Of a stretch of DNA of 45,243 nt, positions 16,392 through 23,334 are shown one piece after another. This DNA is from Gammaproteobacteria bacterium (GTDB lineage: Bacteria; Pseudomonadota; Gammaproteobacteria; Steroidobacterales; Steroidobacteraceae), in assembly GCA_003137095.1 (NCBI GenBank), contig PLET01000101.1, positions 1 to 45,243 of the forward strand, in the 5' to 3' direction. A program made the position numbers and the translations under genes. The notes under the pieces were generated by a model, which was not told where the DNA came from, searched no databases, and saw only the letters and a program-made list of their open reading frames with translations. Within the stretch, counting starts at the first letter, position 1. The number at the start of each line of letters is the position of its first letter.

Positions 16392-17696
16392 TCAATGGCT
16401 CAGGATCACGCGTTGCGCGCCGTTGAAGGCATCGGTGCCGGAGACCACGATCTGATCGCCGGCCGCGAGGCCGCCCAGGATCTCGACCTTGTCGAGACTG
16501 GCGGCGCCGAGCTTGACCGGCCGGCGAACGGCGAGGTCGCCGTGCACGAGATAGGCGAAACCGCCGCCTTCCTGGTCCACGAAGGAGCCGCGGTCGACCA
16601 TGAGCACGTTGTCGCGGCGGTCGATGACAATCCGCACCGACAGCCGCTCGCTTTGCCGCAGGCCGGCCGGCTGCTCGCCGGCGAAGCGCAGCCGCGCGGC
16701 AACCTGGCCGGCCACCACTTCGGGCGAGACGCCGCTCACGCGGCCCTGCCAGTGCCGGCCGCCGCCGTCCAACTCCGCGCTCATGCCCGGCCGCAGATCG
16801 CGTGCCAGACTCTCGGTCACCTGGATTTCGACCTCGAGCGCCGACAGGTCGACCACCGTGAGCAGCGGGGCATCCCGGGCGACACTCGTCCGGTCGGCCA
16901 CCTGCAGCTGGCCGACCTGGCCGTCCACGGGGGATTTGATGCTCAAGGCCGCGACCTGGCGCCGCAGATCGGCCACGAGCAGGCGTTGCCGGTCGAACAG
17001 CGCCCGCTTGCTGTCGATGTCGAATCGATTCTGTTTCGGTTGGGACTCATAGTTCAATCTGGCCTGCTGGAAGGCGAATTGCGCCTTGTCGAGCGAGTCC
17101 TGCGCCTTGAGCGCCTGCAATTCCGTGAAGGAGCCGAGTTCGTAGGCCTTGCGGCTGCGATCGAGTTCACGCTGCGCGGTCTTCTGATCGACCTGCGCCT
17201 GATCGAAGGCATCGCGCAGCTGCAGCAGCCGGCGTTCGGCATCGAGGCTGGCGCGCTGCCAATCGATGCGCAGTCCCACCGCGGTCGCCTCCTCCTGGGC
17301 GAGCTTCGCGGCCAGGTCGGGGCTGGCCACGACGGCGAGCTGCTGGCCGCGCACGACCGCGTCGCCGGCGTGCACCTGCAGGGTGACGGTGCCGGGCGCA
17401 TCGGCGTACAGGGTGGCGCTGTTGGCCGCCACCACGCGGCCGTCGGCGGCGATGTCGCGGATGAAGCTGCCGCGCTCCACGGCGGCGATGGCGATTCGCG
17501 AGCGATCGACCGAACGGCCCGCGCCCGAAAAATGCAGCAGCACGCCGAGCAGCACGGCGATGAACACGGCGGCGGCGGCGGCGAGCAGCAACGGCGTGCG
17601 GTGGCGCCGCAGGAAGCCCGCGCGTTCGATCATCCGGTCCTGGGCGGCGGTGTCGCGAAGCACGGTAGGTTCCTCGGGCACCGGGCGCAGACTCAT
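16392..17696 (-). CDS. HlyD/MacA-type periplasmic adaptor protein
   Basis: 434 residues. A ~35-residue cytoplasmic N-terminus and a single anchor helix (LLLAAAAAVFIAVLLGVLLHF) are followed by the split lipoyl domain (ADGRVVAANSATLYADAPGT and IKSPVDGQVGQLQVADRTSV), a long coiled-coil hairpin (~residues 130-240, with LDAERRLLQLRDAFDQAQVD) and beta-barrel domains. It bridges the inner-membrane ABC complex to the TolC-family channel. The ATG overlaps the stop of the TolC gene (ATGA), so expression of the two is coupled. The coiled coil is shorter than in HlyD and close to MacA. Confidence 0.94.
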   Translation of the reverse strand: MSLRPVPEEPTVLRDTAAQDRMIERAGFLRRHRTPLLLAAAAAVFIAVLLGVLLHFSGAGRSVDRSRIAIAAVERGSFIRDIAADGRVVAANSATLYADAPGTVTLQVHAGDAVVRGQQLAVVASPDLAAKLAQEEATAVGLRIDWQRASLDAERRLLQLRDAFDQAQVDQKTAQRELDRSRKAYELGSFTELQALKAQDSLDKAQFAFQQARLNYESQPKQNRFDIDSKRALFDRQRLLVADLRRQVAALSIKSPVDGQVGQLQVADRTSVARDAPLLTVVDLSALEVEIQVTESLARDLRPGMSAELDGGGRHWQGRVSGVSPEVVAGQVAARLRFAGEQPAGLRQSERLSVRIVIDRRDNVLMVDRGSFVDQEGGGFAYLVHGDLAVRRPVKLGAASLDKVEILGGLAAGDQIVVSGTDAFNGAQRVILSH

Positions 17697-19054
17697 GAGC
17701 CGGCCTCGATGAGCAGGTCGTCGATGGCGATCAGATCGATCTCACCGAGGCGGCCGGCCTCGAGCTTGAGCGCCAGCAGACTGGTCAAATAGTCGTAACG
17801 CACCTGGCTGTAGGCCCGCAGCGCCGTGTAGTAATTGTTCTGGGCATTGAGCAGGTCGAACTCGGTCCCGGTGCCGAATTCGACGTTGCGGCGGCTGGCC
17901 TCGACGGCGCCGCGCCCCGACTCGACGGCGCGGTGCGCGGCGCCGATGCGCGCGATGCCGCTGACGATACCGCGATAGGCCGCGCGGCATTGCTTCTCGG
18001 CATCACGCTGCGTCGAGTCGTAGACGGCCGTGGCTTCGCGGTACAAGGCACGCGACTGGCGCACCGCCGAGGCGACCGCACCGCCTTGAAACAGCGGCCA
18101 GCTGAAGGATACCCCGATCGTGTCCAGCGTCTGATTGCCGCCGAGCACCTCATCCTGGTTCAGCTTGGAGCTCGCACCGGTGAGCGAGATGGTGGGCAGT
18201 CCCCGGCCGCGCTGTGCCGCCACGTCGCGCTCCGCGGCCTGCATCCTGAGCTGCGCGGCGCGCACGTCGAAATTGTCGCGCCGCGCCGCCGCGACCCACT
18301 CCTCGGCCGAGGCGGGCTCGGGCGAGATCAGCGGAATGTCGGTGCGCAGCGGCGCGAGCCTCGCGGCATGCGCACCCACGATCTCGGTGAGTGCGAGATT
18401 CGCATCATCCAGGGCGTTCCCGGCATCGATGACGCTTTGCTCGGTGGCATCGTAGAACGCCTGTGCCTGTTCGACGTCGCTGCGCGGACCGACCCCGGTC
18501 GATTCACGGGTTCTGGCCTGATTGAGCAGGCCGGCGAAGGCGTCGCGCTCGCTGCGGTTGGCGGCGAGCTGATCGGACGCGGCGAGGATCGCAAAATACG
18601 CCGTCGCCACCCGCAGCAGCAGGTTCTGGCTGGCGCTGAGAAAGGCCGCTTGCGCGGCAGCCGCCTGCAGATCGGCTTCCTGCAGCTGGCTGAAGGCCTG
18701 GAAGCTCCACAGGGTCTGCGATAGATTCAGGCCGAGACCGTGCACGGTGCCGTAGCAATGCTGGCTGCCGGCGGCGGCGCCGAGCACGCAATCCGTCGCC
18801 GGCGAGGCCAACTGGCCGCTGTCGTAGTCGGCACGCTCGCGCGTCACCGACGCCGCCGCGGCGATGTGCGGCAGCCAGGATGCGAGCGCCTGCGGGCGCA
18901 CCTCGATGCCGGCGTCGCGCGCAAACGCGGCCGCCTGTAGCGCGGCATCGCGCGTGAGCGCGAGCTCGTACAGATCCTTCAGATCGTTCGCCTGGGCCAC
19001 GGGCATGGCGAGCAGCAGGGCGATCAGGACGAGCAGACGGCGTATCGAGTGCAA
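17693..19054 (-). CDS. TolC-family outer-membrane efflux protein
   Basis: About 453 residues from a TTG at 19054, preceded by GGGGA at suitable distance and giving a neat signal peptide (HSIRRLLVLIALLLAMPVAQA). An in-frame TTG at 19108 is ruled out because it sits in the -24 box of the promoter. The protein has two OEP repeats, with AQAFYDATEQSVIDAGNALD in the first and GVSFSWPLFQGGAVASAVRQ in the second, and the typical YTALRAYSQVRYDYLTSLL near the end. The N-terminal DLKDLYELALTRDAAL is standard for TolC. As first gene of the seven-gene operon it supplies the exit duct for the ABC system. Confidence 0.93.
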   Translation of the reverse strand: MHSIRRLLVLIALLLAMPVAQANDLKDLYELALTRDAALQAAAFARDAGIEVRPQALASWLPHIAAAASVTRERADYDSGQLASPATDCVLGAAAGSQHCYGTVHGLGLNLSQTLWSFQAFSQLQEADLQAAAAQAAFLSASQNLLLRVATAYFAILAASDQLAANRSERDAFAGLLNQARTRESTGVGPRSDVEQAQAFYDATEQSVIDAGNALDDANLALTEIVGAHAARLAPLRTDIPLISPEPASAEEWVAAARRDNFDVRAAQLRMQAAERDVAAQRGRGLPTISLTGASSKLNQDEVLGGNQTLDTIGVSFSWPLFQGGAVASAVRQSRALYREATAVYDSTQRDAEKQCRAAYRGIVSGIARIGAAHRAVESGRGAVEASRRNVEFGTGTEFDLLNAQNNYYTALRAYSQVRYDYLTSLLALKLEAGRLGEIDLIAIDDLLIEAGS

Positions 19055-19091
19055 ACGAGATCCCCGGGAAAGATGTACCTGAGAACCACCG

Positions 19092-19108
19092 AGCAAGGCG
19101 CGTGCCAA
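19092..19108 (-). promoter_or_regulatory. sigma-54 (-24/-12) promoter of the efflux operon
   Basis: The minus strand reads TTGGCACGCGCCTTGCT, an essentially perfect match to the sigma-54 consensus (TTGGCACG-N4-TTGCW), with the invariant GG and GC separated by exactly ten bases. Transcription should start near 19082, about 28 bases before the TTG start of the TolC gene. The operon encodes its own sigma-54 activator, which makes the match more than coincidental. Confidence 0.85.
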
Positions 19109-19167
19109 CTCACCGGGCTGCCAAGTGATTGTTCCTCATGGGGTAATTTTTGACGCCGCCACCGTTG

Positions 19168-19194
19168 GCGTCCGCGGACAGTGTCCGCGGACGC
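19168..19194. promoter_or_regulatory. palindromic enhancer (UAS) candidate for the NtrC-type regulator
   Basis: A 27-bp inverted repeat with perfect 13-bp arms (GCGTCCGCGGACA and TGTCCGCGGACGC) around a single central base. Its centre is about 100 bp upstream of the predicted sigma-54 start site, the classic place for an enhancer-binding-protein dimer. Each arm contains the self-complementary GTCCGCGGAC, and a further GCGGACA half-site follows at 19196-19202. It also lies upstream of the divergent esterase gene. Confidence 0.75.
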
Positions 19195-19236
19195 TGCGGA
19201 CAATGAATACGTATGCGCATCGGCAACACGCGCGAA

Positions 19237-19249
19237 TGAAGCGCTTACA
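19237..19249 (+). promoter_or_regulatory. candidate LacI-family operator upstream of esterase gene
   Basis: TGAAGCGCTTACA contains the palindromic core AAGCGCTT and fits the CG-centred pattern of LacI-family operators. It lies about 30 bases before the esterase ATG. The 8-mer GCGCTTAC recurs at 28245-28252 upstream of the TonB-receptor gene. It would place the esterase under the LacI-type regulator encoded at 30232-31248. This is inferred from sequence pattern only. Confidence 0.4.
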
Positions 19250-19279
19250 CTGGGTGAAAGCGGACAGGCGGGGAACCCC

Positions 19280-20209
19280 ATGGGCTGGCGGTGCGGATCG
19301 ATGCTCGGAGAATCCATTGCGGCGATCGGCCTGCTCGGCTTCGCCGCCGCCCACGGTGATGGCGTTCCAGCGCCGCTGCCGGCGCACCTCGAGCACCTCG
19401 GGAAGTTCGCGTCGCGCCATGTGGAGCCGCGCAACGTCGATGTGTGGGTGCCGGAGGGCTACGGCGGCGGCGAGCGGTACGACGTCATCTACATGCAGGA
19501 TGGGCAGATGCTGTTCGATCCGTCGGCCGCCTGGAACGGAAAATCCTGGGACGCGGGACGCACGCTGTCGCGGCTCATCAAGAGCGGTCAGGTGCACGGC
19601 ACCCTCATCGTCGGGATCTGGAACGGCGGCGCCCATCGCCATGCGGAATATTTTCCGGGCAAAATGCTGAAGCTGATCCCGCAGCCGCAGCGCTCGCACT
19701 TCATCGAGTCGGCGCTCGCCGGCAAATCGCGCTCCGACGATTATCTGCGATTTCTCGTCGAGGAGCTCAAACCCTACATTGACGGGCATTTCGCGACGCG
19801 GCCGGAAAAAGCGCATACCTTCGTGATGGGCTCGAGCATGGGCGCGCTCATATCGATCTACGCGATCTGCGAATATCCGGAGGTCTTCGGCGGCGCGGCC
19901 GGCCTGTCGACGCACTGGATCGGCAGCTTCGAGGCCAATGCCTGGGCGCCCCTGGCGGCGTTCAATTATTTGAGCGGCCACTTGCCGGATCCCAAGGATC
20001 ATCGCCTGTACATGGATCACGGCACCGTCGGACTCGATGCGCTGTACGGCGTCGCGCAGGCAGTGATCGATCAGATCGTCCTCGATCGCGGCTACACGGC
20101 CGCCAACTGGTCTTCGCGGCAATTCGAGGGCGCCGGGCACAGCGAGGACGATTGGGCGCGGCGATTCGACATTCCGGTGCAGTTTCTCGAAAACACGCCG
20201 CGGGAGTGA
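19280..20209 (+). CDS. alpha/beta-hydrolase, esterase-D-like
   Basis: 309 residues from ATG 19280, which has GCGGGGA just upstream; starts further 5' would lie in the enhancer palindrome. An N-terminal hydrophobic stretch (SIAAIGLLGFAAAHG) suggests export. The fold is the putative-esterase (PF00756) type: VIYMQDGQMLFDP, then the nucleophile elbow FVMGSSMGALIS with Ser186 and the terminal EGAGHSEDDW with His287; the acid is probably Asp246. Relatives are often found in alpha-glucan loci. The convergent alpha-glucosidase gene ends 20 bases away. It may remove acyl groups from glucans or dextrin derivatives, but the substrate is not shown. Confidence 0.88.
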   Translation: MGWRCGSMLGESIAAIGLLGFAAAHGDGVPAPLPAHLEHLGKFASRHVEPRNVDVWVPEGYGGGERYDVIYMQDGQMLFDPSAAWNGKSWDAGRTLSRLIKSGQVHGTLIVGIWNGGAHRHAEYFPGKMLKLIPQPQRSHFIESALAGKSRSDDYLRFLVEELKPYIDGHFATRPEKAHTFVMGSSMGALISIYAICEYPEVFGGAAGLSTHWIGSFEANAWAPLAAFNYLSGHLPDPKDHRLYMDHGTVGLDALYGVAQAVIDQIVLDRGYTAANWSSRQFEGAGHSEDDWARRFDIPVQFLENTPRE

Positions 20210-20228
20210 TGATCCCCGATCGCCGCGC

Positions 20229-21842
20229 TCAAATAATCCCGAAAAATGCTCCGTGAGCCGGCAGCGTCAGGCGCGTACCGAAGAGTTCACCGGCCGGCAG
20301 ACCGTGGCCCTCCAGCGCCACGACGCCCTCCAGCTCGGCAAGCCTCACCGTGACGCCACAGTTGCGGAAATTGAACACGGCTACCAGCCGCTGCCCCTCG
20401 CACCAGCGCCGGAACGCGAGCACGTCGGCCGGGGCATCGATGAATCCGATCGCGCCACGCACGAGTGCCGGATGGCGCTTGCGCCAGCGCAGCAAACCGC
20501 GTAGCGCGTGCAGCGGCGATCCCGGGTTGCCCTCCTGGACCCGCACGCTCTGCCCGAGGTGCGGCGCCGGCAACGGCAGCCATGGCTTGCCGGTCGTAAA
20601 GCCGCCTTGCGGCGAATCATCCCATGGCATCGGCGTGCGGCAGCCGTCGCGGCCCTGGAAGTTGGGCCAAAACGCGATGCCGTAGGGATCCTGCAGCAGT
20701 TCGAACGGCACCTGGGCCTCGGCGAGGCCGAGTTCCTCGCCCTGGTACAGGCACGCGGCGCCGCGCAGCGAAGTGATCACCGCTGTCAGCTGCGTGGCCA
20801 GGTGCTGCGGGGAGTCCGGCTTCCCCCAGCGCGTGATGACTCGCTGCACATCGTGGTTGGAAATCGCCCAGCACGGCCAGCCTTCGGGCGAGGCGGCCAT
20901 CTTGCGCTCGACGGTGTCGCGGATGTGTGCCGGTGAGCCGTCGGCGCCCAACAGCTCAAAGGTGTAGGCCATGTGCAGGCGGCCCGGCCGAGTATATTCC
21001 GCCATGGTCGCCGTGGAGTCCTCGGAGGAGATCTCGCCCAGCGACACGGCGCCCGGAAACTCGTCGAGCAAGGCGCGCAGCCTTGCGAGGAACTCAAGGT
21101 TCTCCGGCCGCGTGTTGTCGTACAGATGGTACTGGTAGGCGTACGGGTTGTCGGGGCGAAAGCCATGCCCGGTGCGCTCTTCCGGCGGCTTTGGCGGATT
21201 ATCGCGCAGCAGGGGGTCATGGCAGCAGAAATTGATTGCATCGAGCCGGAGTCCATCGACGCCGCGCTCCAGCCAGAAGCGCACATTATCGAGCACGGCG
21301 CGCTGCACGGCCGGCTCGTGAAAGTTGAGGTCGGGCTGGTCGACCAGGAAATTATGCAGATAGTACTGGCAGCGGCGCGGCTCCCATGCCCAAGCGACCC
21401 CGCCGAAGATCGACAGCCAGTTGTTCGGCGGACCGCCGTCCGTGCGCGGATTCGCCCAGACGAACCAGTTCGCCCGCGCGTTGTCGCGGCTTTCGCGGCT
21501 TTCGCGAAACCAAGCATGCTCGTTAGAGGTATGGCTCAGCACCTGGTCGATGATGACCTTGAGCCCGAGTGCATGCGCCTTCGTCAGCAGCACGTCGAAG
21601 TCCTCGAGGCTGCCGAAGATCGGGTCGACCGCCCGGTGGTCCGCGATGTCGTAGCCGAAGTCCTTCATGGGCGAGCGGAAGAACGGCGAGATCCACACCG
21701 CCTCGACCCCGAGGCTCGCGACGTACTCGAGGTGCTGGGCGATGCCGGGCAGGTCGCCGATGCCGTCGCCGTTGGTGTCCTGGAAACTGCGCGGATAGAT
21801 CTGGTAGATGATGGCGCCCTGCCACCAGTTGCGATTGTCCAA
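20229..21842 (-). CDS. cytoplasmic GH13 alpha-glucosidase
   Basis: 537 residues without a signal peptide: oligo-1,6-/alpha-1,4-glucosidase type that splits imported maltodextrins. Motifs: YQIYPRSFQDTNGDGIGDL at the start, DQVLSHTSNEH (region I), GLRLDAINF with nucleophile Asp201, LGEISSED with acid/base Glu270, and ISNHDVQR with Asp331. QPDLNFHEPAV is typical of GH13_23-type enzymes. The start is a TTG directly after the TAA of the transporter gene and in the same frame, with GGTGGA in the 3' end of the transporter as ribosome-binding site. No downstream start would keep the conserved first strand. Confidence 0.95.
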   Translation of the reverse strand: MDNRNWWQGAIIYQIYPRSFQDTNGDGIGDLPGIAQHLEYVASLGVEAVWISPFFRSPMKDFGYDIADHRAVDPIFGSLEDFDVLLTKAHALGLKVIIDQVLSHTSNEHAWFRESRESRDNARANWFVWANPRTDGGPPNNWLSIFGGVAWAWEPRRCQYYLHNFLVDQPDLNFHEPAVQRAVLDNVRFWLERGVDGLRLDAINFCCHDPLLRDNPPKPPEERTGHGFRPDNPYAYQYHLYDNTRPENLEFLARLRALLDEFPGAVSLGEISSEDSTATMAEYTRPGRLHMAYTFELLGADGSPAHIRDTVERKMAASPEGWPCWAISNHDVQRVITRWGKPDSPQHLATQLTAVITSLRGAACLYQGEELGLAEAQVPFELLQDPYGIAFWPNFQGRDGCRTPMPWDDSPQGGFTTGKPWLPLPAPHLGQSVRVQEGNPGSPLHALRGLLRWRKRHPALVRGAIGFIDAPADVLAFRRWCEGQRLVAVFNFRNCGVTVRLAELEGVVALEGHGLPAGELFGTRLTLPAHGAFFGII

Positions 21843-23327
21843 TTAGTCCACCGTTTTGATACGTAACGCGAACAGCCCCGCCAGTATGAAGCTCGCCCCG
21901 CCCAGCACGAGCGCATAGACCGGCGCACCCTTGAACAGGAGCCGCAGCAGCAGCCCGAGGATGCTGGCGGCGACCAGCTGGGGGATTACTATGAAGAAGT
22001 TGAAGATGCCCATGTAGACGCCCATCTTGTCGGCGGGCACGCTGTCGGACAACAGGGCGTACGGCAGCGACAGGATGGAGGCCCACGCGAAGCCGACGCC
22101 CACCATCGGCAGCAGCAGCCAGCGGGAATCGCCGATCAGGAGGAAGGAGATCAGCGCAATCCCGCCGAGGCATAGGTTCACGAGGTGGCTGCGGCGCAAC
22201 CCCCAGCGGCTCACCATCCCAGGGATCACCATCGCCGCGAGTGCTGCGAAGCCGTTATAGGCCGCGAACAGCACGCCAACCCAGTTGGCCCCGTCGTTGT
22301 AGGCCGCCGTCTGCGGATCGCTGGAGCCGTAGTAGCGCGAGGCGACGGCGGCGGTGGTGTAGATCCACATGGCGAACAGCGCGAGCCAGGAGAAGAACTG
22401 CACGGGAACCAGCTGGCGCATGACGAGCGGCATGTATTCCAGATCGTCCATGAGCGCATGAAACACGCCGGCACCTGCAATGGCGCGCCGCCGGGCATGC
22501 AGCGTGCGCGCGAGGCCCCAGGCCAGCGCGCCGACGGCGACGAGGTACAGCTGCGAGTCGATTTGCCAGTAGTGAACGGCCATCGCCGCGCCGAGGCCGG
22601 CGGCCATCCACAGCCACCCGGAACCGCCGGCGAGGCGCACCGTGTCGGTCGCCTGCGCCGGGCTCGCGTCGCTGAAGCCCTGCAGCTGAGCGGGGGCGTA
22701 CTCGCGCGTAGTCCAGACGGTCCAACAGACGGTCGCCAGCAGCACGACGGCGCCCATGTCGAACGACAGGCGCACGGTCTGCGGGATCGAGGCGTGGCCT
22801 GTACCAGAGTTGCTGACGCCGGACAGCGCCAGCATGTAGGGCAGCGCACTCGCAATGATGGCACCCAGCCCGATGAAGAACCCCTGCATCGCATATCCGG
22901 CGGGGCGTTGCGCCGGCGCCAGCTGGTCGCCAACCAGCGCGCGAAAGGGCTCCATCGAAATGTTCAGCGAGGCGTCGAGGACCCACAGCAATACGGCCGC
23001 GGCGAGCAGCCCACGCGAGCGTGGCATCGCGAACAGCGCGAGCGATGCGAGTACCGCGCCGACCAGGAAATACGGCCGGCGCCGGCCGAGCGGCGTCCAC
23101 GTCCGGTCCGAAAAATGACCGACCAGCGGCTGCACGATCAGACCTGTCAGCGGTGCGGCGATCCACAGCGCCGGGATTTGATCGAGAGAGGCGCCGAGCG
23201 TCTGGAAGATCCGGCTGACGTTCGCGTTTTGCAGCGCGAAACCGAACTGCAGGCCCAGGAAGCCGAAGCACATGTTCCAGATGGTCATGAACGAGAGTTG
23301 CGGCTTGTCGTTGAGATGCGAGGTCAT
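21843..23327 (-). CDS. MFS sugar transporter (maltose/maltodextrin, SLC45/GPH-like)
   Basis: 494 residues, about 12 membrane helices. The loop 2-3 motif HFSDRTWTPLGRRRPYFLVG is characteristic of sucrose/maltose transporters of the GPH/SLC45 kind, and FGFLGLQFGFALQNANVSRI in helix 1 is typical of the group found beside TonB-receptor maltose loci. It should import maltose or short dextrins by proton symport across the inner membrane. The ATG at 23327 is seven bases after the amylase stop. Its own TAA is followed with no gap by the TTG of the glucosidase. A start at 23435 would run through the end of the amylase gene and is rejected. Confidence 0.93.
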   Translation of the reverse strand: MTSHLNDKPQLSFMTIWNMCFGFLGLQFGFALQNANVSRIFQTLGASLDQIPALWIAAPLTGLIVQPLVGHFSDRTWTPLGRRRPYFLVGAVLASLALFAMPRSRGLLAAAVLLWVLDASLNISMEPFRALVGDQLAPAQRPAGYAMQGFFIGLGAIIASALPYMLALSGVSNSGTGHASIPQTVRLSFDMGAVVLLATVCWTVWTTREYAPAQLQGFSDASPAQATDTVRLAGGSGWLWMAAGLGAAMAVHYWQIDSQLYLVAVGALAWGLARTLHARRRAIAGAGVFHALMDDLEYMPLVMRQLVPVQFFSWLALFAMWIYTTAAVASRYYGSSDPQTAAYNDGANWVGVLFAAYNGFAALAAMVIPGMVSRWGLRRSHLVNLCLGGIALISFLLIGDSRWLLLPMVGVGFAWASILSLPYALLSDSVPADKMGVYMGIFNFFIVIPQLVAASILGLLLRLLFKGAPVYALVLGGASFILAGLFALRIKTVD

Positions 23328-23334
23328 GGATGAG

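Noticed and set aside
19055..19108. Longer N-terminus of the TolC-family protein from TTG 19108
   Set aside because: The codon lies in the -24 element of the sigma-54 promoter, so it is not in the mRNA; the start at 19054 gives a proper signal peptide.
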